DNA from: Paenibacillus antibioticophila
GTDB lineage: Bacteria; Bacillota; Bacilli; Paenibacillales; Paenibacillaceae
Reading direction: 5' to 3'
Assembly (NCBI RefSeq): GCF_000455265.1
Contig: NZ_HG005139.1
Location: forward strand, 1,156,477-1,208,724
DNA: 52,248 nucleotides
Shown: positions 41,943 to 49,887 of the stretch, one piece after another
How the letters are laid out: each line of letters begins with the position of its first letter
Position numbering within the stretch: position 1 is the first letter of the stretch
The notes under the pieces: model-generated
Databases searched by the model: none
Told to the model about the DNA's origin: nothing
The model's input: only the letters and a program-made list of their open reading frames with translations
Translations under genes and position numbers: made by a program

Positions 41943-43595
41943 ATGAAGTCTAATAAAAAGAAAATTGCTAGAAAGAGGACGATCTTTTATTTAACGTGGG
42001 TACTATCTATATTCATATTCCTGGCAGGTTGTGGATCAAGTTCTCCTTCACAACTTCATTCGGCCGATTCTCAGGGGACGGAAACGGTCAAAGAGGATTT
42101 GATATTGGCCGTGGGCAAGACCGATATCGGTATGTTTGATCCCAAAAAAGGCTGGGGAACGCATGCTCAGATTCGTTTGACGCACAGCTCGTTGTTGACG
42201 ATCGATTCCGAACTGAACTTCATCGGCGATCTTGCCGAGTCCTATACCGTTAGCGAGGATGCTTTAACATGGACTTTTCCGTTGCGGGACGATGTTAAGT
42301 TTTCAAATGGGGAGCTTGTTACTGCGGAGGACGTGAAATTTACATATGAGATGCTTAAGGAAGACGGGATTAAGTTCGACTTGTCATTTGTCGAGTCGAT
42401 AGAAGTCACAGATAATACCGTCGTAATCAGGCTTTTGGAACCTCGTTCTACCTTCGTAAGCCAGCTTACGGAGATCGGCATCGTACCTGAAGCTCATTAT
42501 GATGACAGCTACTCGCAAAATCCGATCGGTTCCGGTCCATACCAGGTTGTCCAGTACGACGACGGGCAGCAAATTATTATGGAGTACAATCCCTATTGGT
42601 ACGGAAAAGAACCCCAGTTCAAAAAGCTGACTCTGCTTCTTCTTGAGGAAGATGCCGCGCTTGCGGCTGCTAAGGCCGGGCAAGCGGATATTGTATACGT
42701 TCCGCCGACGTTTGCGGAGCAAAAGGTAAACGGCATGCAGCTCCTCGCCTTCGAAAGCATTGATTCCCGCGGAATCATGCTGCCGACGGTGCCTAGCGGC
42801 GGGAAAGGCAGAACCAATGATAAAGAAGTGGATGCCGGCAATGATGTCACCTCCGATCTTGCGATCCGCCAGGCGCTTAATATCGGGCTGGACCGCCAGA
42901 TGCTTCTGGATGTGGCATTGGACGGATACGGTCAAAAGGCCTATTGCTTATGTGATGGTTTGCCTTGGTTTAATGAAGAAACCGTCATTGAAGACGGCGA
43001 CATCGAAGCGGCGAAAAAAATACTGTCCGATGGCGGATGGGTTGATACGGACCGGGATGGAATCGTGGAAAAGAACGGACTCAAGGCGGAGTTTGATATG
43101 TACTTCAGCTCCAGCGACCAGCTTCGCAGTGATCTGTCTCTTGCCGTTGCGGACCAAGCGACCGAATTCGGTATAAAAATCAATTTGATCGGGGCTACCT
43201 GGGATGAGATCTACCTTAAAGGCAAAACTGGGGCGGTCGCTTGGGGAGGAGGACGTCACCATCCTCATCAGCTGTACACGATGAATTCCTCCGAGGTGAT
43301 CGACACGGGCTATAACAATATGTCCAATTATAAAAATCCTAAGGTGGATGAGTATTTGAAAAAGGCACTCAATGCGGTTACGCAGGAAGAGGCCAATAAA
43401 TACTGGAAGCTTGCCCAGTGGGATGGAGAGACCGGCTTTAGCGGCCTTGGCGATGCGCCGATTGTTTGGCTCTTGCGCGTCGATCACTTATACCTGGCGA
43501 ATGAGAAGCTGAATCTCGGCAAACAGCCGATCCATTCCCATGGGCACGAGTGGGCACTGTTCGGCAATATCACCGAGTGGACTTGGGGTAATTGA
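41943..43595 (+). CDS. Peptide/nickel-family solute-binding lipoprotein (candidate zinc-chelate binder)
   Basis: ATG 41943 follows GGAGG. The 550-residue product has a lipoprotein signal (TWVLSIFIFLAGC, Cys30). The body is the family 5 binding protein (OppA/DppA/NikA/CntA): GWGTHAQIRLTHSSLLTIDS, AEDVKFTYEMLKEDG, QNPIGSGPYQVVQYDDGQQI, NPYWYGKEP and DLAIRQALNIGLDRQMLLDV are its usual landmarks. Near the end AVAWGGGRHHPHQLYTMNSS carries a double His and Pro-His at the place where nickel/metallophore binders have WGxxxDPH. With a Zur box in front, it probably captures a zinc-chelate, peptide or opine-type metallophore on the outer surface. The metallophore synthesis genes (nicotianamine-like, opine dehydrogenase) are not in this window. 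Confidence 0.82.
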   Translation: MKSNKKKIARKRTIFYLTWVLSIFIFLAGCGSSSPSQLHSADSQGTETVKEDLILAVGKTDIGMFDPKKGWGTHAQIRLTHSSLLTIDSELNFIGDLAESYTVSEDALTWTFPLRDDVKFSNGELVTAEDVKFTYEMLKEDGIKFDLSFVESIEVTDNTVVIRLLEPRSTFVSQLTEIGIVPEAHYDDSYSQNPIGSGPYQVVQYDDGQQIIMEYNPYWYGKEPQFKKLTLLLLEEDAALAAAKAGQADIVYVPPTFAEQKVNGMQLLAFESIDSRGIMLPTVPSGGKGRTNDKEVDAGNDVTSDLAIRQALNIGLDRQMLLDVALDGYGQKAYCLCDGLPWFNEETVIEDGDIEAAKKILSDGGWVDTDRDGIVEKNGLKAEFDMYFSSSDQLRSDLSLAVADQATEFGIKINLIGATWDEIYLKGKTGAVAWGGGRHHPHQLYTMNSSEVIDTGYNNMSNYKNPKVDEYLKKALNAVTQEEANKYWKLAQWDGETGFSGLGDAPIVWLLRVDHLYLANEKLNLGKQPIHSHGHEWALFGNITEWTWGN

Positions 43596-43597
43596 CC

Positions 43598-44566
43598 GTG
43601 ACAAAAAGTATCGTGATTCGCCTGGTTCGCGTCGTAACCTTATTGATCGGATTATCCATCCTGACTTTTTCTTTGATTCAGCTCTCGCCGATGGACCCAG
43701 TCAATGCCTATGTCGGAGGAGACAGTTCGGCATCACCGGAGCAAATTGAGAAGTTCAAGGAATATTGGGGAACAGATAAAGGTCTTGTAGAGCAGTATTT
43801 ATCCTGGGCCGGGGCGCTGCTTAAAGGCGACTTTGGAACCTCCTTGTTGTACCGCACCCCGGTCGTTGACATTATTCAAAGCCGGTTTTTAACATCGCTG
43901 GCCTTAATGGGTACAGCCTGGATTTTATCGGGAGTTATCGGATACGGGCTCGGCATGCTCGCTGCCATGAACAGGGGAAGGCTCATCGATAAAATAATCA
44001 AATGGTACAGTTACACCTTGGTATCCACGCCCGTTTTCTGGATGGGCTTAATTCTTCTGATTGTTTTTGCCGTTTGGTTAAAATGGCTTCCCGTAGGCTT
44101 GGCTGTTCCGGCCGGTGTTTTGGAGAGCGAAGTGCATTTTATTGACCGGGTCCGTCATTTTGTGTTGCCGGCACTAGCCTTAAGCATCTTGGGCGTAGCC
44201 AATGTGGCGATGCATACGCGCGAGAAGATGATAGACATTCTGAATACGGAATATATCATTTTTGCCGAGGCAAGAGGGGAAAGTAAATGGCAAATTTTCA
44301 AACATCACGGCTTTCGTAATTCGATTCTTCCCGCTATATCCTTACAGTTTGCCTATTTTGGCGAGCTGTTCGGGGGCTCCATGCTGGCTGAGCAGGTATT
44401 CGCCTATCCAGGACTCGGCAGCACCTTGACCACAGCCGGGTTAAAGGGGGACCTCCCTTTAATGGTGGGCATTATTTTGGTCAGCTCCTTATTCGTATTT
44501 GCCGGAAATCTTATAGCCGATATATTAAACAACGTGATTGATCCCCGGACAAAGGAGGCGAGCTAA
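43598..44566 (+). CDS. ABC permease, DppB/NikB/CntB type
   Basis: I prefer GTG 43598 over TTG 43592: a GGGG just before the preceding stop fits the GTG better. The roughly 322-residue product has the six membrane segments and N-terminal beta region of DppB/NikB permeases (MDPVNAYVG), the family motif YLSWAGALLKGDFGTSLLYR and the EAA loop (IIFAEARGESKWQIFKHHGF). It forms the channel with the permease that follows. It lies 2 bases after the binding protein's stop, so it is co-transcribed. Confidence 0.88.
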   Translation: MTKSIVIRLVRVVTLLIGLSILTFSLIQLSPMDPVNAYVGGDSSASPEQIEKFKEYWGTDKGLVEQYLSWAGALLKGDFGTSLLYRTPVVDIIQSRFLTSLALMGTAWILSGVIGYGLGMLAAMNRGRLIDKIIKWYSYTLVSTPVFWMGLILLIVFAVWLKWLPVGLAVPAGVLESEVHFIDRVRHFVLPALALSILGVANVAMHTREKMIDILNTEYIIFAEARGESKWQIFKHHGFRNSILPAISLQFAYFGELFGGSMLAEQVFAYPGLGSTLTTAGLKGDLPLMVGIILVSSLFVFAGNLIADILNNVIDPRTKEAS

Positions 44567-45403
44567 ATGCCGAGCTTACAGGAAGGTTTCAATGCTAGAA
44601 AAAGAATGCTGTTGCTCATGGCGGGTTCTTTCGGCTTTTTATTGGTTGTTCTGATCCTCAGCTTTGGCCTTAGCAATGATCATCTCCGCCTGGGCGCCGG
44701 GGGGAAAAACCTTGCCCCCAGCCTTGAGCATTGGTTCGGGACGGACTGGCTGGGTCGGGATATGTTTACGAGAACGATCAAGGGTTTGCGTCTGTCTCTA
44801 GCGGTAGGCGCATTTACTTCATTGATCAGTGTTCTGATAGCCACTGTCCTGGGCATATGCGCAGCAACCTTCGGTAAAGCGGTGGATACGGTCATTTCCT
44901 GGCTCATCGATTTGTTTATTGGCATGCCTCACCTTGTGTTTATGGTGTTGATCTGCTTTATCGTAGGGGGAGGTGTCCAGGGGATTGTGCTTGGCATTTC
45001 GCTCACGCATTGGACTGCGCTTGCGAGAGTTGTTCGCTCCGAGGTGCTTCAGATTAAAACGGCCGAGTACATTCAAGTGTCCAAGGGCTTGGGGAGATCT
45101 GCATGGTTTATCGCAAGAAAACATATTATGCCGGCAGTTTTCCCGCAAATCATGATCGGCTTTCTTCTGATGTTTCCACATGTAATTTTGCATGAAGCCG
45201 CGCTGACTTTCCTGGGGTTCGGGCTTTCTCCGCAAACGCCGGCCATCGGCATTATTTTGTCGGAAGCGATGAACCATATTTCAACAGGAAAATGGTGGTT
45301 GGTCGTGTTTCCGGGCTTGCTTTTAGTCGTCGTTATTAAAAGCTTTGACAGCATTGGAGAACAGTTTCGCATTTTGATGGAGCCTTCCAGCTCCAATGAA
45401 TAG
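44567..45403 (+). CDS. ABC permease, DppC/NikC/CntC type
   Basis: ATG 44567 lies directly behind the previous stop (TAAATG), with AAGGAGGCGAG before it. The 278-residue product contains the typical HWFGTDWLGRDMFTRTIKGL entry motif, six membrane segments and the EAA loop (YIQVSKGLGRSAWFIARKHI), ending with the FDSIGEQFRILMEP block usual for this family. The second half of the permease dimer. Confidence 0.9.
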   Translation: MPSLQEGFNARKRMLLLMAGSFGFLLVVLILSFGLSNDHLRLGAGGKNLAPSLEHWFGTDWLGRDMFTRTIKGLRLSLAVGAFTSLISVLIATVLGICAATFGKAVDTVISWLIDLFIGMPHLVFMVLICFIVGGGVQGIVLGISLTHWTALARVVRSEVLQIKTAEYIQVSKGLGRSAWFIARKHIMPAVFPQIMIGFLLMFPHVILHEAALTFLGFGLSPQTPAIGIILSEAMNHISTGKWWLVVFPGLLLVVVIKSFDSIGEQFRILMEPSSSNE

Positions 45404-45415
45404 GGAGGGCTTTCA

Positions 45416-46246
45416 TTGAACAATTCCGATAAAAGAAAGTTGCTGCAGGTAGAAAATCTGTCGATCAGCTTCTCTCAGTATACGAGAGGAACGAAAAAAC
45501 GAATCATCCGTCCCATAGCCGATTTGCATGTTGATATTGGAGAGGGAGAAGTCGTGGCCGTCGTTGGAGCCAGCGGATCGGGCAAGAGTCTGTTAGCCCA
45601 CGCTGTACTGGGGATTTTGCCTGGAAATGCAGTTTGTGGCGGACGTATCGTCTATAGAGGAGAAGAGCTGACGGACAAAAGAAAGGAGCAGTTGCGGGGG
45701 AGGGAGATTTCGTTCATTCCGCAATCCGTCAACTATCTGGATCCTTTGATGCGTGTGGGGCGGCAGGTACAGATTGGCTTGGATCGCAGCACGGCAAAGG
45801 CCGCGCAAGAGAGCCTGTTTGCCCGTTATGGCTTGAAGAGCGGCGATGGCCGATTATTCCCGCATGAACTATCGGGAGGCATGCTGCGCAGGGTACTGTT
45901 TGCGACAAGTGTTCGGGAAGGCGTCAAGCTAGTTATTGCAGACGAACCGACGCCGGGAATCCATCCTCAGGCGCTGTCCGAAATCTTACGTCAGTTGAAG
46001 CAATTTGCGATCGACGGTGCGGGGGTCATGCTGATTACCCATGATATTATTTCTGCGCTCGAGATTGCAGACCGGGTAGTGGTTATCAAGGATGGGGCAA
46101 CTGTAGAAATTGCCGAAGCTGCGGCGTTTGAAGGCAAGGGAGAACGCTTAAAGACCGAATATGCCCAATGCTTGTGGCGGGCATTACCGCAAAACGATTT
46201 CGATCTGGAATTCAACGGAAGGGAGGCGGATGGTCAATGTCTTTAA
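45416..46246 (+). CDS. ABC transporter ATPase, DppD/NikD/CntD type
   Basis: TTG 45416 follows GGGAGGG. The 276-residue product has Walker A (GASGSGKS, about residue 52), Q-loop (IPQSVNYLDP), a signature that reads ELSGGMLRRVLF, Walker B (VKLVIADEPTPGI; Pro replaces the usual Thr/Gly) and H-loop (LITHDI). It drives the importer with the second ATPase. The 3' end overlaps the next gene by 10 bases. The usual oligopeptide-binding C-terminal extension (with Fe-S-like cysteines) is absent. Confidence 0.9.
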   Translation: MNNSDKRKLLQVENLSISFSQYTRGTKKRIIRPIADLHVDIGEGEVVAVVGASGSGKSLLAHAVLGILPGNAVCGGRIVYRGEELTDKRKEQLRGREISFIPQSVNYLDPLMRVGRQVQIGLDRSTAKAAQESLFARYGLKSGDGRLFPHELSGGMLRRVLFATSVREGVKLVIADEPTPGIHPQALSEILRQLKQFAIDGAGVMLITHDIISALEIADRVVVIKDGATVEIAEAAAFEGKGERLKTEYAQCLWRALPQNDFDLEFNGREADGQCL

Positions 46247-46872
46247 GAGGAGAAAAACTAGGTCATTATTATAAAAAGGATCGCTGGATTTTTAAGAATA
46301 TCGACATTTCCGTCGCGCCGGGAGAAGTGCTGGGGTTATCCGGTTACAGCGGGTGCGGTAAAACGACATTGTCCAGAATGCTGGCCGGTTATATCTCTCC
46401 GCATGCCGGCCTTGTAACGGTAGATCACCGTCCCATGGAACAAAGGGGCTTTCGATCAGTTCAATTAATCTATCAGCACCCGGAAAAGGCGATCAATCCC
46501 AAATGGCGCATGCGCGACGTGCTGAACGAATCCTATTCGCCCCCGAAAGATATTCTGGATGCTTTCGAAATCCGGGAGGAATGGATGAACCGTTGGCCGG
46601 TTGAACTTTCCGGCGGGGAGAAGCAGCGCTTCTGCATTGTAAGAGCCTTGAACCCGGCAACCAAGTATATAATTGCAGACGAAATGACGACGATGCTGGA
46701 TGCCGTTACGCAGGCAAAAATCTGGCACACTTTTCTTAACATTTGTAAAAGCAGAAATATCGGTGTTATTGTGGTTAGTCATGAGTCTAGCTTATTGAGT
46801 CGTCTGTGTGACAATATTTACAAAATCGGGGACAGATCTGAGTTGGTTGACAGCCGAATAACGAACGTGTAA
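46237..46872 (+). CDS. ABC transporter ATPase, DppF/NikE/CntF type
   Basis: The start is ATG 46237 (GGGAGGCGG at the correct distance), overlapping the previous gene by 10 bases. The 211-residue product has Walker A (GYSGCGKTTLS), Q-loop (LIYQHPEKAINP), signature (ELSGGEKQRF), Walker B (KYIIADEMTTMLD) and H-loop (IVVSHE). It is shorter than the roughly 260 of DppF, ending right after the ATP-binding core. Its last bases contain the -35 (TTGACA 46847) of the next promoter. Confidence 0.88.
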   Translation: MSLRGEKLGHYYKKDRWIFKNIDISVAPGEVLGLSGYSGCGKTTLSRMLAGYISPHAGLVTVDHRPMEQRGFRSVQLIYQHPEKAINPKWRMRDVLNESYSPPKDILDAFEIREEWMNRWPVELSGGEKQRFCIVRALNPATKYIIADEMTTMLDAVTQAKIWHTFLNICKSRNIGVIVVSHESSLLSRLCDNIYKIGDRSELVDSRITNV

Positions 46873-46875
46873 AAT
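46847..46875 (+). promoter_or_regulatory. Promoter of rpmG2/CobW transcript
   Basis: TTGACA (46847-46852) and TAAAAT (46870-46875), 17-base spacer. It lies inside the end of the preceding gene. The Zur box starts 8 bases downstream of the -10. Confidence 0.75.
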
Positions 46876-46882
46876 AATCAAA

Positions 46883-46897
46883 TCGTAAAAATTACGA
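46883..46897 (+). promoter_or_regulatory. Zur box upstream of rpmG2
   Basis: TCGTAAAAATTACGA differs from TCGTAATNATTACGA at one base. It sits between the promoter and the ribosome-binding site of rpmG2 (46902-46908). Confidence 0.85.
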
Positions 46898-46917
46898 ATT
46901 AAAAGGAGATGTTTATT

Positions 46918-47067
46918 GTGAGAGTAGTTGTTACCTTGGCTTGCACGGAGACGGGAGACCGGAATTATACGACGACCAAGAACAAGAAGACCCATCCGGA
47001 GCGGATGGAATTGATGAAATACTGTCCGCGCCTCAGAAAATATACGCTGCATCGCGAGACCCGATAA
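46918..47067 (+). CDS. rpmG: Zinc-independent ribosomal protein bL33 (C- form)
   Basis: The start is GTG 46918, behind AAAGGAG (46902-46908); 49 residues. The product starts [20 protein letters not shown] and ends [16 protein letters not shown], the bL33 family. Only Cys9 and Cys36 of the four ribbon cysteines remain: CTET instead of CxxC, and KYCPRL instead of CPxC. This cannot hold zinc, so it is the replacement paralogue used when zinc is scarce. It replaces the zinc-containing L33 in the 50S subunit and frees zinc. A Zur box lies 20 bases before it. The next gene, CobW GTPase, starts 13 bases later. Confidence 0.9.
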   Translation: MRVVVTLACTETGDRNYTTTKNKKTHPERMELMKYCPRLRKYTLHRETR

Positions 47068-47080
47068 AGAAGGAGCTAAT

Positions 47081-48286
47081 ATGATGGAATCAACGAAGAA
47101 AATTCCTGTTACGGTACTGAGCGGATATCTGGGCTCCGGAAAGACGACGCTGCTTAATCATATCCTGCACAACCGGGATGGCTTAAGAGTAGCGGTCATC
47201 GTCAATGACATGAGCGAAGTCAATGTGGACGCCAATCTGGTGAAGTCCGGCAATACCTTGTCCAGAACTGAAGAAAAACTGGTAGAGATGTCCAATGGCT
47301 GTATCTGCTGCACATTGCGGGACGATCTGCTGCGCGAGGTTCAGAAGCTGGCTGCCGAAGGGAGATTTGATTATATTCTGATCGAATCTTCGGGAATCAG
47401 CGAGCCGGTTCCGGTCGCGCAGACGTTCACTTATGCCAATCCTGAGCTGGACATCGACTTAACCTCGCTGACCCGGCTGGATACGATGGTTACCGTGGTG
47501 GACGCCAACCGGTTCTGGCATGATTTTGCTTCGGGCGAAAGTCTGCTGGACCGCGATCAGGCGGCCGGGGAGAACGATTACAGGGACATTGTAGACCTGC
47601 TCATCGATCAGATTGAAACCTGCGATGTCTTGCTGCTGAATAAATGCGATCTGGTGGAAGAAGAGGAATTGTTAAAGCTCGAGGCGGTGCTGAGAAAGCT
47701 TCAGCCAGCGGCCAAGCTGATCCGGACGGTGAACGGCGTCGTGGATCCAAGAGAGATCTTGAATACAGGCCTGTTTGATTTTGAAAAGACGAGCCTGTCC
47801 TCAGGCTGGATCGCGGAGCTAAACAAAGAGGAGCATACGCCGGAGACCGAAGAGTACGGCATTGGCTCGTTCGTGTATCGCAGCAAGGTCCCATTTCACC
47901 CGCAGCGCCTCAGCTTCTTCTTCAGCAATTGGCCGGAGGAAGTCGTTCGCGCCAAAGGGCTCGTATGGATCGCCGCCCGCGGCGATATGGCGGCCACGCT
48001 AAGCCAGGCCGGACCTTCAATCCAGTTCGGTCCTGCGGGGTATTGGCTTGCAGCGATGCCCGAGGAGGAGCAGCGCCAAGTGCTCGAGAGCGAGCCGGAG
48101 GTGAGGGCGCGTTGGGACGAGAAGTGGGGAGACCGGATGACGGAGCTGGTTTTTATCGGCGTAGAGATGAACCGGCCGGATATCGAAAAGCGATTGGGAC
48201 GCTGTCTGCTGACGGAAGAAGAAATGAAGCAGGACTGGAGCAGGTTCAACAATCCCCTGCCTTGGCCCGAGGAAGCTTTTCAATAA
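47081..48286 (+). CDS. yciC: CobW/YciC-family zinc-metallochaperone GTPase
   Basis: ATG 47081 or 47084 follows AAGGAG. The 401-residue product starts with the P-loop ([19 protein letters not shown]), has the metal-binding CxCC ([12 protein letters not shown], Cys74/76/77), the [14 protein letters not shown] motif, and the [11 protein letters not shown]-specificity motif (NKxD as NKCD). A C-terminal CobW_C domain follows (about 285-390). It corresponds to YciC/ZNG-type chaperones, which deliver zinc to client enzymes under zinc starvation using GTP. It is co-transcribed with rpmG2 and thus likely Zur-controlled. The gene symbol rests on motif and Zur context. There is no separate Zur box directly ahead of it. 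Confidence 0.9.
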   Translation: MMESTKKIPVTVLSGYLGSGKTTLLNHILHNRDGLRVAVIVNDMSEVNVDANLVKSGNTLSRTEEKLVEMSNGCICCTLRDDLLREVQKLAAEGRFDYILIESSGISEPVPVAQTFTYANPELDIDLTSLTRLDTMVTVVDANRFWHDFASGESLLDRDQAAGENDYRDIVDLLIDQIETCDVLLLNKCDLVEEEELLKLEAVLRKLQPAAKLIRTVNGVVDPREILNTGLFDFEKTSLSSGWIAELNKEEHTPETEEYGIGSFVYRSKVPFHPQRLSFFFSNWPEEVVRAKGLVWIAARGDMAATLSQAGPSIQFGPAGYWLAAMPEEEQRQVLESEPEVRARWDEKWGDRMTELVFIGVEMNRPDIEKRLGRCLLTEEEMKQDWSRFNNPLPWPEEAFQ

Positions 48287-48291
48287 AACGG

Positions 48292-48320
48292 TTTACAAAT
48301 CGTAATTATTACGCTAATAT
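48292..48320 (+). promoter_or_regulatory. Promoter of znuC transcript with Zur box in the spacer
   Basis: TTTACA (48292-48297) and TAATAT (48315-48320), 17-base spacer, which is filled by a Zur box (48300-48314). Binding there would block RNA polymerase directly. Confidence 0.75.
48300..48314 (+). promoter_or_regulatory. Zur box 1 upstream of znuC
   Basis: TCGTAATTATTACGC matches the consensus at all but the last base. It lies within the promoter spacer. Confidence 0.85.
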
Positions 48321-48331
48321 AGGTTGTTGTG

Positions 48332-48346
48332 TAGTAATAATTACGA
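48332..48346 (+). promoter_or_regulatory. Zur box 2 upstream of znuC
   Basis: TAGTAATAATTACGA differs from consensus at one base (A for C). It is centred 32 bases (three helix turns) after box 1, so two Zur dimers could bind on one face. Confidence 0.8.
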
Positions 48347-48364
48347 TTAAAGGAAGAGGTTTCA

Positions 48365-49069
48365 ATGATTTTATCCTCTATGCGTGATGTGGTCTTTGGG
48401 TATGGACAGGAGGCTGTCATCGAGAATTTATCATTAGATATCCATGCCGGGCAACTGATCGGTATCACGGGAGAGAACGGCGCGGCCAAATCGACGCTCC
48501 TGAAGCTGATGCTCGGACTGCTTAAGCCCTGGAGCGGCACGGTGAATTTCCGCCGGATCCAGGAGGATGGCACCCGGTTGAATGTAGCCTATGTGCCGCA
48601 GCAGGCAGCTTCATTTAATACCGGATTTCCGAGCAAGGTTAGTGAACTGGTCAGCTCGGGCTACTATTCCAGGCTCGGGCTGTTCCGGAGGTTCAAGGCG
48701 GAGCATCGGCAGAAGGTGGAGCAAGTGCTGCAACGGACGGAGATGTGGGCTTACCGGAACCGGAAAATCGGGGATCTGTCCGGCGGGCAAAAGCAGCGAG
48801 TCTGTATTGCGCGCGCGCTTGTCCAGGAGCCGGATGTCCTGGTGTTGGATGAACCGACCACAGGGATGGATGCTGCCAGCAGGATGAAGCTGTATGGGAT
48901 GCTTCGGGAGGATGTAAGCCGGCATGGACGCACCGTGATCATGGTGACGCATGGCCTGGAGGAAGCTACCCCTTATCTGGATGCGCTGATTCATCTGGAA
49001 CGGAAGGAGGGGGGATGGCAATGCTCAGTTACGAATTCATGCAACGGGCCTTCTGGGCAGGAGGCCTGA
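48365..49069 (+). CDS. znuC: Zinc ABC transporter ATPase
   Basis: ATG 48365 follows AGGAAGAGG. The 234-residue product has Walker A (GENGAAKSTLLKLM; note Ala for the usual Gly/Ser just before Lys), Q-loop (VPQQAASFN), signature (LSGGQKQRVCIARAL), Walker B (VLVLDEPTTGMD), H-loop (MVTHG). It matches ZnuC/AdcC-type ATPases. Two Zur boxes before it put the whole operon under zinc control. It overlaps znuB by 49 bases. Confidence 0.92.
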   Translation: MILSSMRDVVFGYGQEAVIENLSLDIHAGQLIGITGENGAAKSTLLKLMLGLLKPWSGTVNFRRIQEDGTRLNVAYVPQQAASFNTGFPSKVSELVSSGYYSRLGLFRRFKAEHRQKVEQVLQRTEMWAYRNRKIGDLSGGQKQRVCIARALVQEPDVLVLDEPTTGMDAASRMKLYGMLREDVSRHGRTVIMVTHGLEEATPYLDALIHLERKEGGWQCSVTNSCNGPSGQEA

Positions 49070-49887
49070 TTGCGATTATCGCTCCGTTGCTTGGCGTATA
49101 CCTGATGCTGCGGCGGCAGGCGCTAATGGCAGATACGCTGTCCCATGTGTCGCTGGCTGGCGTTGCTCTCGGCTCGGTGCTTCATCTCAATCCTGCGCTT
49201 AGCGGCTTTGCCGTTGCTGTAGCAGGAGGGCTTATCATCGAGCAGTTGCGGCGTTCTTACCGTACATACAGTGAGATGCCGGTGGCGATCATCATGACCT
49301 CGGGGCTGGCGCTGGCTGTAGTGCTGATGAGCCTTAAGCAGAATTTGAGTAAAAGCTTCGGCTCCTACCTGTTCGGCTCCATCGTTGCGGTCAGCAATAC
49401 ACAATTAGCTTTGATTGCGCTCGTTGCTCTGCTGGGGGTTGCTTATTTTATCATTTTACGGCGTCCGTTATACAGCATGATCTTTGATGAAGAGACGGCC
49501 GAAATTTCCGGTGTCCGGGTAAAAGCCTTGTCCTTTTCCTTTGCGGTATTAACGGGTATGACCGTAGCGGCAGCAATGCCTGTTGTCGGCGTGCTGCTGG
49601 TCTCGGCGCTGATCGTGCTCCCTGCTTCGCTGGCCCTGCGGATTGCTGCCGGCTTCACCTCGGCCATTTTCATTGCCATTGGAACCGGAATGCTTGGCGT
49701 GTTCTCCGGCTTGAGCGTTTCGTATTATGCGGATACGCCGCCCGGAGGGACGATCGCCTTGATTTTGCTATCATTCTTGCTGGTTACGATTTTGATCCAA
49801 CGGTTGCTGCGGCTGATTGGCCGCCGGAGACCGCAAAAAACAATTCAGTCGAAGGAGTCAAATATCCATGAAATTTTGGAAGCATAG
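49021..49887 (+). CDS. znuB: Zinc ABC transporter permease
   Basis: The start is ATG 49021 (GGAGG at 49006-49010 correct; ATG 49015 is too close). About 288 residues with eight or nine membrane segments (FWAGGLIAIIAPLLGVYLML; QALMADTLSHVSLAGVALGS), the conserved metal-permease motif of the ABC-3 family. It overlaps znuC at its start and znuA at its end, so it is translationally coupled. Confidence 0.92.
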   Translation: MLSYEFMQRAFWAGGLIAIIAPLLGVYLMLRRQALMADTLSHVSLAGVALGSVLHLNPALSGFAVAVAGGLIIEQLRRSYRTYSEMPVAIIMTSGLALAVVLMSLKQNLSKSFGSYLFGSIVAVSNTQLALIALVALLGVAYFIILRRPLYSMIFDEETAEISGVRVKALSFSFAVLTGMTVAAAMPVVGVLLVSALIVLPASLALRIAAGFTSAIFIAIGTGMLGVFSGLSVSYYADTPPGGTIALILLSFLLVTILIQRLLRLIGRRRPQKTIQSKESNIHEILEA

